DNA of 64,000 bases, from positions 38,093 to 102,092 of the forward strand of contig CAVLDO010000005.1 in the NCBI GenBank assembly GCA_963662035.1, written 5' to 3'. A program made the translations under genes and the position numbers. Below the pieces are notes generated by a model. That model was not told where the DNA came from. It worked only from the letters and a program-made list of their open reading frames with translations, and did not search any database. Positions within the stretch are counted from its first letter, which is position 1, and every line of letters starts with the position of its first letter. Below, piece by piece: positions 43,536 through 53,100 of the stretch. The stretch is from Equibacterium sp963662035 (GTDB taxonomy: Bacteria; Bacteroidota; Bacteroidia; Bacteroidales; UBA932).

Positions 43536-46483
43536 TAAAGAAAATCACACTTTCAATAGCGCTGCTGCTGTGCCTGCTGCCCCTGTGGGGCCAGATGCCC
43601 ACGGGCGGAGTCAAAGGCACGGTGGTGAGCCGTGCGGACAGGAGCACAATCGCCGGGGCGCGGGTTTCGCTACTCTCGGGCGGGGTGGCTGTGGCCGTCT
43701 GCAATACCGACGCAACGGGCGCCTTTGTGCTGGAGGCGCTGCCCGACGGCGCCTATAATATGACCGTCACCGCCGACGGCTACGTCGCCGTCAACGCGAA
43801 TGTCAGCATCGCGAATGGTTTCGTAAAGGATATGATGCGCATCTCGCTGCTGCCCGAGCAGGTGGTGGCGGAGGTCGACGACTCCAGCTTTGTGGAGTTT
43901 GATATGGACGACTCGGGCTTCACCGACAATCCCACCATAATGTACGGCAGCAACGATGTCTTCACGCAGGTTGCGGGCTACGGATTCAGCTCTGTCCGCT
44001 TCAAGAACCGCGGATACGAGAGCGAGTCGCAGGATATATATCTGGCGGGGGTCAAGATGAATGACGCCCTCAGCGGCTATTCCCCCTTCAGCCTGTGGAG
44101 CGGCCTGAACGAGGCGATGCGCAGCAAAAACACCAGCATCGGCCAGGAGAGCGCTGAATATGGGCTGGGCCACTTCAACGGCACCACCAACATTCTGGGC
44201 AACCCCTCCTCAGTGAGGCCAGGCTGGCGTTTCAGCGTCCTCTCCAACAGCGCCCTCTACCGCCTCCGCCTTATGGCCAACTATGCCTCGGGCGAGCTGG
44301 ACAACGGCCTCTCGTATGCCTTCAACATATCGGCCCGCGTGGGCGGCAACGACTGGATAGAGGGTGTCTATTACAAGAACATCTCCTACTACGCCGGCAT
44401 AGAGAAGAAGTTTGACTCGGGCAGCCGCCTGGCCCTCTTCTCCTTTGCCAACACCGGCGAGCGCGGCGCGCAGAACGCCTCCACGCAGGAGGTCTATGAC
44501 CTGATGGGAGACAATATGTACAACTCCAACTGGGGCTATCAGAGCGGCAAGGTGCGCAACAGCCGCGTGCGCCGTACATTCGAGCCTGTCACGGTGCTCA
44601 AGTACACCGCGTCGCCATCCGACAACCTGGACCTCTCGGCCACCGTGCTCTACCGCTGCGGCAGCAACGGCTACACCGCACTCGACTGGTATGACGCGGC
44701 CGACCCGCGCCCCGACTACTACCGCAACCTGCCCAGCTACTTCTATATGGACGACGATGATTACAACCGCGTCAACGAAGGGAAGTACAACTGGGCCAAA
44801 GAGTCCTGGACCAATCACTCCAAAGACTATGCGAACTACCAGCACCTGGACTGGGACCGCCTCTACAATGTCAACTACAACTCCGAGGGGGGCCGCAGCA
44901 AGTATGTGCAGGAAGAGCGCCACGTGGACCAGCGCGATTTGAACCTGGCACTTAGCGCCAATTGGTATGCTACCGACAGGTTCACCCTCACCGCCGGCAT
45001 AGACGGCAAGCTGAACCGCACCGAGAACTACAAGAAGATCGCCGACCTTCTGGGAGGTCAGTACTACCTCAATATAGACCAGTATGCAGAGCGCGACTTC
45101 GCCTCCAACGCGGCGCTCGTCCAGAACGACCTGGACTACTTCCTCTCCCACGGCAGCGCGGAGCAGATTACAAAAGGGGGAAAGTATGGCTATGACTACT
45201 ACGCCCACGTGCGCAGGGCCAATGCCTGGGTCAACACAAGATATACCCTGGATAATCTGACCGCTACTGTGGGCGGCGCAGTAGGCTATGAGTCGTTCTA
45301 CCGCGAAGGTCTGCTGCGCAAGGGGCTCTTTGCGGGCCTCGACGATGCCGGGAACGAAATCTCCTACCAGGGCAAGACCCTCACCACCTACGATTCCAAG
45401 GGGAATGTAATCTCCAGCAAGGGCAAGAGCGATGTGGCGGGCTTTCTGACCTGGGCCGGCAAGGTTTCGCTGGCATACTACATCAATGGCGGGCACCGCT
45501 TCAGCCTGAATGCGGGCTGCTTCAACGACGCCCCCAACTTCAACGATGCGTTTGTGTCGCCCCGCACTCGCAACACGATGATAGAAGGCCTCACAGCGCA
45601 GAAGACAATCTCCGCCGATGTCAACTACCAGTGGGAGAGCAACGGCTACAGCCTGCGCCTGACCGGCTTCTGGACTGCAATCAACGACCAGAGCGACCTT
45701 ATGAGCATCTACGACGATGCGCAGCAGAGCTTCAGCAACTTTGCCCTGACCGGCATCAACCAGCGCAATATGGGCGTGGAGTTCGGCGCCAAGGTGCCTC
45801 TGCCGCTGCAGGGTCTCTCGCTCTCCGGCGTGTTGAGCCTGGGCGAATATATCTACACCTCCAACCCCTATATGACACAGACGATAGACAATAGCGCGGA
45901 AGTGGTGTTTGAAAACGAGGAGGTTCTCTACTGGAAGGAGAGCCCCATATACCGCCACGTGACCAACGACAAGGGACAGGATGTGATTGAGGTGGATGTC
46001 AACGGCAATCCCGTGATCGAAGGGTATCAGAAGCATCACGTCCCCTCGACCCCCTCTATGGCGGCCGCCCTCGCGCTCAACTACCGCACCCGTTCGTACT
46101 GGTTCTTTGAGCTGTCAGGGCAGTATTTTGCAAAGTCGTATCTGGATATGAATCCGCTCTACCGCACCTCCATCGCCACAGAAGGCCCCGACGGCGTGGC
46201 TACCCCCTCCGAAATCGAGTATATGGCGACTCAGGAGGAGTTCAGCCCCCAGTTTCTTATGAACGCCAGCATCGGCAAGTCGTGGTACATCAACCGCAAA
46301 TACAACTTCGGCTTCTCGCTCAATGTCCAGAACCTGCTCAACAACCGTGACGTGCGCACCGGTGGCTACGAGCAGAGCCGTCTGATTTCCAGCAGCGACA
46401 AGGACCGCTACTACAAGTTTGACTCGAAATACTTCTATATGGCGGGTACAAACTATATGTTGAACCTTTATTTCCGCTTCTAA
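43532..46483 (+). CDS. TonB-dependent outer-membrane receptor of the nuclease operon
   Basis: 983 residues. The signal peptide ends near WGQ at residue 20. A carboxypeptidase-D-like regulatory domain lies at about 25-105 (VKGTVVSRADRSTIAGARVS), the plug starts near DNPTIMYGSNDVFTQVAGY, and the beta-barrel ends MLNLYFRF with terminal Phe, as expected for BAM insertion. No SusD homologue is adjacent; the next gene is a DUF5689 lipoprotein. The ligand is unknown. The nuclease and EEP genes upstream point to nucleic-acid fragments or nucleotides as cargo. Confidence 0.88.
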   Translation: MIKKITLSIALLLCLLPLWGQMPTGGVKGTVVSRADRSTIAGARVSLLSGGVAVAVCNTDATGAFVLEALPDGAYNMTVTADGYVAVNANVSIANGFVKDMMRISLLPEQVVAEVDDSSFVEFDMDDSGFTDNPTIMYGSNDVFTQVAGYGFSSVRFKNRGYESESQDIYLAGVKMNDALSGYSPFSLWSGLNEAMRSKNTSIGQESAEYGLGHFNGTTNILGNPSSVRPGWRFSVLSNSALYRLRLMANYASGELDNGLSYAFNISARVGGNDWIEGVYYKNISYYAGIEKKFDSGSRLALFSFANTGERGAQNASTQEVYDLMGDNMYNSNWGYQSGKVRNSRVRRTFEPVTVLKYTASPSDNLDLSATVLYRCGSNGYTALDWYDAADPRPDYYRNLPSYFYMDDDDYNRVNEGKYNWAKESWTNHSKDYANYQHLDWDRLYNVNYNSEGGRSKYVQEERHVDQRDLNLALSANWYATDRFTLTAGIDGKLNRTENYKKIADLLGGQYYLNIDQYAERDFASNAALVQNDLDYFLSHGSAEQITKGGKYGYDYYAHVRRANAWVNTRYTLDNLTATVGGAVGYESFYREGLLRKGLFAGLDDAGNEISYQGKTLTTYDSKGNVISSKGKSDVAGFLTWAGKVSLAYYINGGHRFSLNAGCFNDAPNFNDAFVSPRTRNTMIEGLTAQKTISADVNYQWESNGYSLRLTGFWTAINDQSDLMSIYDDAQQSFSNFALTGINQRNMGVEFGAKVPLPLQGLSLSGVLSLGEYIYTSNPYMTQTIDNSAEVVFENEEVLYWKESPIYRHVTNDKGQDVIEVDVNGNPVIEGYQKHHVPSTPSMAAALALNYRTRSYWFFELSGQYFAKSYLDMNPLYRTSIATEGPDGVATPSEIEYMATQEEFSPQFLMNASIGKSWYINRKYNFGFSLNVQNLLNNRDVRTGGYEQSRLISSSDKDRYYKFDSKYFYMAGTNYMLNLYFRF

Positions 46484-46486
46484 AGT

Positions 46487-47581
46487 ATGAAAAGGATATT
46501 AACTCTGATTGCGGCCCTGGCACTGGCCGCCTCCTGCACCTCGCTCAAAGAGGAGTTCGAGCCCGTATTCACCGGCAAATACAGCGAACCGGCGGTAAAA
46601 CAGCCGGTGCAGATGACCGCCAACACCACGATAGCTGAGCTTTGCGCGATGTATTCCACCGGCAAGCCGTGGGACATAGACCGCGACATCATAATCAGCG
46701 GCAAGGTCTCCACCACCGACCAGCCCGGCAATTTTTACAAGAGCCTCTACATTCAGGACGGGACGGCCGGCATCGAGCTCAAGATAGGCAAAAACGGCCT
46801 CTACAACTTCTACAAAGAGGGGCAGACCCTCTATGTGCGCTGCAACGGCCTCACGCTGGGTATGTACGGCTACAAGACCGGCAGCTACGGCGGCCAGGGA
46901 ATGGTGCAGATCGGCTACAACGACCCCACCGGCTCCTACGAAACATCCTATCTGGAGGCGAACTATCTGATAGATTCCCACATCTTCTGCGGCGAGCAGG
47001 GAGAGAAGGTTAACCCTGTTGAGGTCACCGCCGACAAGCTCCCTTCGCAGAACTCGCTGCAGGCCAGCAACCCCTATCTTGGATGTCTGGTGACCCTCAA
47101 GGGGCTCAAATATGCCAACGAGGCCTTCTGCCTCATCTACATCAACTCCAACAAGGACAAAACCCTCTCTGCCAACCGCATCTTCATCTCAGACGCGCCG
47201 CACGGCATCACCACCTGGGCGATGTCGGAGACCAAGTTCAAGGAGTATCTGGATTCTGGCGTGTGGGACGATATTAAGATAGGCAACGCCAACGACTACA
47301 ACTACGGCACGGTGGGCGAGCCAGCCGACCCCGGTTTCGCCACAAGCAAGGAGGATATCCGCGCCCACGCGGCTGCCTACTCGGTGAGCCAGTATTTCAA
47401 GCTGGGTTCGCACGAGATACAGCTGCGCACCAGCGGCTATTCCAAGTTCGGCGACGGCGAAATTCCGCAGGAGGTACTCTCGGGCAGCGCCACGGTGGAC
47501 ATCACGGGCATACTTACCCTCTATCAGGGCTCGCTGCAGCTGATAGTCAATTCGCTGGACGATATAAAAGTGAACTATTAG
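46487..47581 (+). CDS. DUF5689-type OB-fold lipoprotein
   Basis: 364 residues. The lipobox ALAASC puts the lipid Cys at residue 17. The region 45-200 matches the DUF5689 pattern: TIAELCAMYSTGKPWDIDRD, IIISGKVSTTDQPGNFYKSL, YIQDGTAGIELKIGKNGLYN and GQTLYVRCNGLTLGMYGY. The family is predicted to be OB-fold-like. It is the last gene of the operon, 3 nt after the receptor, where SusD-like proteins sit in other TonB systems. A surface ligand-binding partner for the receptor is inferred. Confidence 0.82.
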   Translation: MKRILTLIAALALAASCTSLKEEFEPVFTGKYSEPAVKQPVQMTANTTIAELCAMYSTGKPWDIDRDIIISGKVSTTDQPGNFYKSLYIQDGTAGIELKIGKNGLYNFYKEGQTLYVRCNGLTLGMYGYKTGSYGGQGMVQIGYNDPTGSYETSYLEANYLIDSHIFCGEQGEKVNPVEVTADKLPSQNSLQASNPYLGCLVTLKGLKYANEAFCLIYINSNKDKTLSANRIFISDAPHGITTWAMSETKFKEYLDSGVWDDIKIGNANDYNYGTVGEPADPGFATSKEDIRAHAAAYSVSQYFKLGSHEIQLRTSGYSKFGDGEIPQEVLSGSATVDITGILTLYQGSLQLIVNSLDDIKVNY

Positions 47582-48180
47582 AGTTGAGTGAACTCAAAGG
47601 AAGCAGAGTCACCGTCGGTTACAAAATCGACGGTGATTTTTCTTTCCGCCCCGGTGGTGTTGGCGCCGGTGATAATTCTTACCGTGCGGTTGCCGGCAGC
47701 ATCGCTGTCAGGAGAGACAGAAACGCCGGGGGTGTCGCAGATGGCTTTCCACGGGGTGTTGGACGTGACCACGACGCGGATGTCCCCGCCCTCGGAGGGA
47801 ACCTGCAGCGACTCTCCCTCCACCGAGATGTAGGGCTTGTAGCCCTGCGTGATTACGGCGGTCTTGGTGCCGGAGGCGCTGTTGCTGGTGCAGTAGAACT
47901 TTACGGTGACGGACGAGGTGGTCCAGCTGTCGGTTTCGGGGATGGTGAGGGTCACCACGTCGTCGCCGATGCCGGCGCTCTTGCTCACGAGGGTGGTGAC
48001 GTCTTCATCGTCCAGAACCACCTTCCAGGGGAGGTCGGTCATCACGGTGATGTCCACGCTGCCCCCTTCATAGGGGACGTAGGAGAGGCTGGGGGTTATT
48101 TTTATGGTGGGGCTGAAGGTCTCGGTGCAGGAGAAGAGCACGGGCAGCATCAGCGCAAGCATCAGGAGTGTCTTTTTCAT
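47578..48180 (-). CDS. Two-BACON-domain lipoprotein
   Basis: 200 residues. The signal MKKTLLMLALMLPVLFSC has its lipid Cys at residue 18. Two BACON domains follow: about 28-112 (YEGGSVDITVMTDLPWKVVL, AVITQGYKP) and 113-200 (EGGDIRVVVTSNTPWKAICD, SFEFTQL). There is no catalytic domain. BACON domains are thought to bind glycans or serve as spacers. It converges on the DUF5689 gene with a 4-nt stop overlap and is divergent from the next BACON gene. Confidence 0.85.
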   Translation of the reverse strand: MKKTLLMLALMLPVLFSCTETFSPTIKITPSLSYVPYEGGSVDITVMTDLPWKVVLDDEDVTTLVSKSAGIGDDVVTLTIPETDSWTTSSVTVKFYCTSNSASGTKTAVITQGYKPYISVEGESLQVPSEGGDIRVVVTSNTPWKAICDTPGVSVSPDSDAAGNRTVRIITGANTTGAERKITVDFVTDGDSASFEFTQL

Positions 48181-48225
48181 CTCTTCAAATAATGACGTAT
48201 CCCCGCAAAGATATTAAAAAATGGT

Positions 48226-48233
48226 TAACTTTG
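48226..48233 (+). promoter_or_regulatory. Promoter -7 box of the small BACON lipoprotein
   Basis: TAACTTTG, 20 nt before the ATG at 48254. It excludes an in-frame ATG at 48221 as start. Confidence 0.55.
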
Positions 48234-48253
48234 CCCCGCACAAAGGTTTTAGT

Positions 48254-48616
48254 ATGAATAAGGGAGTTTTTGCAGCACTTTTTCTGCTGGCGGCGGCCGC
48301 TTTTCTGCCCGTCTCCTGCGAGAAATACATCATCCCGAGGCTGGATTGCGACACCGACACCATCTTCGCCCCCGTGGACGGAGGGCTGTACGATGTGCAT
48401 CTCAATGCCAACGTGCGCTGGGCCTTTGACGACACAAGCATAGCCGACTGGGTTTCTGTGGATGTAAAGAGCGGCGCGAGCGATTATGAAACCGTGGATT
48501 ATCTGCTGCAGGTGCGCGTGAAGGCCAACGACACCGGTGCCGGGCGCGAGTGCACGATGAACTATACATGCACCACGCTGTCGCGCACGCTGGTGGTGCA
48601 GCAGCAGGGCGAATGA
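48254..48616 (+). CDS. Small single-BACON lipoprotein
   Basis: 120 residues. The signal MNKGVFAALFLLAAAAFLPVSC gives lipid Cys at residue 22, followed by one BACON domain (VDGGLYDVHLNANVRWAFDD, ending LVVQQQGE). No enzyme domain is present. It is the third gene in a row here with this fold and may belong functionally with the nuclease/TonB operon, although it has its own promoter. The function is unknown. Confidence 0.78.
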   Translation: MNKGVFAALFLLAAAAFLPVSCEKYIIPRLDCDTDTIFAPVDGGLYDVHLNANVRWAFDDTSIADWVSVDVKSGASDYETVDYLLQVRVKANDTGAGRECTMNYTCTTLSRTLVVQQQGE

Positions 48617-48620
48617 TTCA

Positions 48621-48650
48621 TTTGGATTGCATCTGTTTTTGAGTACATTT
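48621..48650 (+). promoter_or_regulatory. Promoter of metK
   Basis: TTG at 48621-48623, a 19-nt spacer, then TACATTTG at 48643-48650. The leader to the ATG at 48725 is 74 nt and shows no recognisable SAM riboswitch fold. Confidence 0.78.
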
Positions 48651-48724
48651 GCACCGTTGTTTAAAATATGGGGTGGACAGATTTGACATTGCTTGCAACC
48701 ACCACTGAAAAAAATGCTAAAATT

Positions 48725-49984
48725 ATGAACAAGAATTATCTTTTCACATCGGAGTCGGTGAGCGAAGGGCATCCCGACAAAGTGGCGGACCAGATTTCTG
48801 ACGCGGTCCTTGACGAATTCCTTAGAAATGATCCTGAGAGCCACGTGGCCTGCGAGACTTTTGTGAGCACCGGGCTGGCACTTGTGGGCGGCGAGGCCTC
48901 CAGCAGCGCGTATGTGGACATAGAGAGCGTGGCGCGCAAAACCATCGAGCGCATAGGCTACACCAGGAGCGACTATCAGTTCGACTCCAAGTCGTGCTCT
49001 GTGCTGCTGGCGCTGCACGAGCAGAGCCGCGACATCGCGCGCGGGGTCAACCGCGGCATCGACGACGAGCAGGGGGCCGGCGACCAGGGCATTATGTTCG
49101 GCTACGCCTGTACGGAAGGGGAGGAGTATATGCCCCTGCCGCTGATGCTCTCGCACAAGGCACTGCGGATTCTCTCCGACATCCGCCGCGAACATAACTC
49201 TCCGATGCCCTATCTGCGGCCCGATGCAAAGTCGCAGTTCACGATTGAATACGACGGCACCACCCGGCGCCCCGTCAAGGTGCACACGATAGTCATCTCC
49301 ACCCAGCACGATGAGTTCGACAGCGACGAGAATATGGCCGCCCGCATCCGCAGCGATGTGCAGAACGTGCTGCTGCAGCGGCTCAAGGAGAGCCTCAAGC
49401 CCGAAATCGCGGCCCTTTTTGACCACGGCTACATACTGCACGTGAATCCCACGGGCAAGTTTGTGATAGGCGGCCCCGCAGGCGACAGCGGCCTCACCGG
49501 GCGCAAGATAATAGTGGATACCTACGGCGGACGCAGCGCCCACGGCGGCGGCGCCTTCAGCGGCAAGGATCCCAGCAAGGTGGATCGCAGCGCAGCCTAC
49601 GCAGCCCGCTACATAGCCAAGAATATGGTGGCCGCCGGTGTGGCGGACGAGATGATGGTGCAGCTCTCCTATGCGATAGGCATAGCGCGGCCGTGCAGCA
49701 TATTCGTGAATACGTTCGGCACAAGCCGTTCCAAGCTGAGCGATGCCGAAATCGCCGAGTTCATATCGGCAGAATTTGACCTGCGTCCTGCGGCCATAAT
49801 CCGCAAGTTCGGCCTCAAAAACCCCATATACGAGCCCACTGCGGCATACGGCCATTTCGGACGCAAACCCTACACAGAAACCGTGACGCTGGTGCGCGGC
49901 GGAAAGCGCCTCTCCCGCCCGGTGGAGTTCTTCCCGTGGGAGAAACTGGATGCGCTGGAGCGGTGTGCTGCTTTAAAAGATTAA
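48725..49984 (+). CDS. metK: S-adenosylmethionine synthetase
   Basis: 419 residues from the ATG at 48725; an upstream ATG in the leader is not supported by homology. Motifs: FTSESVSEGHPDKVADQISD at the start, GAGDQGIMFGYAC (methionine/ATP site) and GGRSAHGGGAFSGKDPSKVD (P-loop-like), all intact. It makes SAM from methionine and ATP as a tetramer. It is monocistronic, with its own promoter and a strong hairpin after it. Confidence 0.97.
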   Translation: MNKNYLFTSESVSEGHPDKVADQISDAVLDEFLRNDPESHVACETFVSTGLALVGGEASSSAYVDIESVARKTIERIGYTRSDYQFDSKSCSVLLALHEQSRDIARGVNRGIDDEQGAGDQGIMFGYACTEGEEYMPLPLMLSHKALRILSDIRREHNSPMPYLRPDAKSQFTIEYDGTTRRPVKVHTIVISTQHDEFDSDENMAARIRSDVQNVLLQRLKESLKPEIAALFDHGYILHVNPTGKFVIGGPAGDSGLTGRKIIVDTYGGRSAHGGGAFSGKDPSKVDRSAAYAARYIAKNMVAAGVADEMMVQLSYAIGIARPCSIFVNTFGTSRSKLSDAEIAEFISAEFDLRPAAIIRKFGLKNPIYEPTAAYGHFGRKPYTETVTLVRGGKRLSRPVEFFPWEKLDALERCAALKD

Positions 49985-49994
49985 AATTGTTGTG

Positions 49995-50036
49995 ATATAA
50001 GAAAAGAGGTTAAAATTTTAACCTCTTTTCTTATAT
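49995..50036 (+). terminator. Perfect 42-nt palindrome after metK, probable terminator
   Basis: 21-nt arms centred between 50015 and 50016 are perfectly complementary (arm core GAAAAGAGGTTAAAA). The right arm ends in a T-rich tract. It starts 10 nt after the metK stop codon and precedes the next promoter by 19 nt. A perfect palindrome this long works on both strands. Confidence 0.75.
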
Positions 50037-50054
50037 ATACTTATAAAAATACAG

Positions 50055-50062
50055 TATATTTG
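50055..50062 (+). promoter_or_regulatory. Promoter -7 box of the Oar-like receptor
   Basis: TATATTTG, 40 nt before the ATG at 50103. Confidence 0.65.
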
Positions 50063-50102
50063 CGATGCTTGAAGCAAAACAGAACACCAATTATAACTAT
50101 CT

Positions 50103-53100
50103 ATGAACCAACTTTTTAAGCGTTTGATCGCCGTATTGGCGATACTCTTTGTTGGTGTGTCGGGTTATTCTCAGGTCACGACTTCGTCTATGAACGGTCT
50201 CATCACCGACGACAACGGTGAACCGCTCGCAGGCGCAACCATCGTGGCAACCCACACCCCTTCAGGAACCCAGTATGCAACAGCCGCCAATTCTGACGGC
50301 CGTTTTGTTATCAACGGTATGCGTATCGGCGGCCCCTACACCGTGGAGGTATCCTTCATCGGTATGGAGACCGTGTCGATTACCGACGTTAACCTCAAAC
50401 TCGGCGACCCCTACGAACTTAACCTCAAGATGAAGGGCTCCGAGAGGCTGGACGCCGTCTATGTGATCAGCGACAAGTCTTTCAACGCCAACAAGACCGG
50501 TGCGGGCGACCACTTCTCCCACCAGACGGTGGAGACTATGCCCACCGTGGACCGCAGCATCTATGACATCGTGAAGTACACCCCGCAGGCGACTGTCAAC
50601 AAGAACGGCGGCATCTCCTTTGCCGGCAGCAACAACCGCTACAACAGTTTCCAGATAGACGGTGCCATCAGCAACGATGCCTTTGGCCTCTCCTCTTCCG
50701 GAACCAACGGCGGCCAGACAGGCGCCAACCCCATCGCCCTCGACGCTATCGAGGAGATTCAGGTGGTTGTGGCTCCCTTTGACGTGCGTCAGAGCGGTTT
50801 CACCGGCGGTGCTATGAACGCCATAACCAAGTCCGGTACCAACACCTTCAAGGGCAGCGCCTACGCCCACTACACTAACCAGGATTTCATCGGGACCACC
50901 GCCGGCACCATTGCAGAGGGCAAGGAGCGCACCAAATATTCCGAACAGTCCTCCACCACCGCCGGTTTCACCATCGGCGGCCCCATTGTGAAGGACAAAC
51001 TCTTCTTCTTTGCCAGCGGCGAGTTCTATCAGAAGAGCTACCCCTCCGTATATAACCCCTACGAGGGCTATTACACCAAGGACTTCAGCAACAGCACCCC
51101 TCTGGGCGTTGCCGGAGCCGACCGCTATCAGGATGTGACCTTCCCCGTGACCGTCAACGGCCAGACCACCAACCTCACCGGTCAGGAGTTTGTGGGCACC
51201 GGTTTCACAACCGAACTGGCGGATGCCATCCTAAGCCACTATCAGAAGACCTACTCCCCTGCGGACAACTTCAGCGAGAGCTACACTCCCCACCAGATCA
51301 AAGACCAGAGCGTAAACGCCCTGCTGCGCTTTGACTGGAACATCAACACCGACAACAAGCTGATGTTCCGCTACCAGTTCGCGCACTCTTTCGCAGACCA
51401 GTACGGCAGCGGCTCCACTTCCTATTACTTCAACAACTCCTCATACAAGATGGTGGACAACACCAACTCCTTTGTGCTGGAACTCAACAGCCGCATAAAC
51501 GAGCAGATGTCCAATGAACTGCGCGCCACTGCAGTGCTGGTGCGCGACCACCGCGAGTTCCCCTACCAGGGCGCCAACATCTACATCAACGGCGACACCT
51601 ACACCTTGAACCTTGGCACCGAGTACTCTTCCGGCGCCAATGCGATGCACTCTGATGCCTACACCCTCACCGACAATTTCTCCATTTTTGCCGGCAAGCA
51701 CAACATCACCGTAGGTACCCACAACGAGCTCTTCCGCTTCTACAACATATTCCGCCAGTATGCCTTCGGCGAGTATTACTATACCAGCCTGGAGAACTAC
51801 TTCAACAACAATGTCGACACCTATTATTATAATTATGCCGACCCTTCGCTCACAGGCGGCGACTCCGTGTGGGGCGCAACCACCTGGGCTGCGCAGTTCG
51901 GCCTCTATGCGCAGGACGAGTGGAAGCCCACCCGCAACTTCACCCTGACCTACGGCGTGCGTGCCGATATGCCTCTGCTGCTTAACAAGCCCACCGAGAA
52001 TGTGGCATTCAACGAATATGCGGAGTCCTTCAAAGAAAGCTTCCCCGCACTCTACAATGCCCGCGTGGGCGAGACTCCCAAGGCATCGGTGCTCCTGTCT
52101 CCCCGCGTAGGCTTCCGCCTCTATCTTGATGACGATCATACCGCAGTGCTGCGCGGCGGCGCCGGCCTCTTCACCGGCCGCGTGCCTTTCGTATGGCTCT
52201 CCAATGCCTACAACAACAACGGTATGGAGGCCAAGTCGGTCAAGGTAAAAGGTTCGCAGCTGATCGAAGCGGCTGATGCAAAGGGCGTGAACGCATTCAC
52301 CAGCAACCCTTACGACACCTTCATCTCCAGCGGCGTGCTGCAGGCAAGCAACAGCGGCGCCACCATCAACACTATGAACCGCGAGTTCAAGTATCCCCAG
52401 GTGTTCCGCGTGAACCTCGGCTTTGACAAGAGCTACAACGGCGGCTGGAACTTCACCTTCGACGCCCTCTTCTCAAAGACGCTGAACAACGTGTTCTTCC
52501 AAAACCTGGCCATCACCAGCAACGGCTCCATCTATCCCGTGAGCGCCGAAGCTTCCAAGGCAAATGAGGCAAGCATCGCCCCCTACTACAGCACAATGTC
52601 CAGCGCATACTCCACAATCGTGGCGCTGAGCAACACCAATAAGGGCTACACATACTCCCTGAGCGGCAAGGTGGAGAAGTCGTTTGACTTCGGCCTCAAC
52701 CTGATGGCCTCCTACACCTTCGGACACTCCTACAGCGTGAACGACGGCACCAGCAGCGTGGCCTACTCCAACTGGAAATACAACTATTCCGTGGACACCA
52801 ACGCTCCCGAGCTCAGCTACTCGCTGTTCGACCGCCCTCACAAACTGATGGCAGTGGTGTCATACAACTCCCGTCCTTATCTGGCGGGCCGTCTGGCCAC
52901 CAACCTCTCCCTGACCTACACCGGGCAGAGCGGCCAGCGCTACTCCTACACCTACAACGAGTCGGCTGACTTCAACGGCGACGGCTACAAGGGCAACTCC
53001 CTGATGTACATCCCCACCGCAGAAGAAGTGCCCCAGATGAACTGGGCAAAGGCCGGCGACGCCGCAAAATTCGAAAACTACATCCGCAACGACCAGTATC

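Noticed and set aside
44210..46039. 609-codon antisense frame within the TonB receptor
   Set aside because: Shadow of the receptor frame; no signal, promoter or homology seen.
48651..48724. Possible SAM riboswitch before metK
   Set aside because: The leader is only 74 nt and shows no conserved riboswitch core or terminator pairing.
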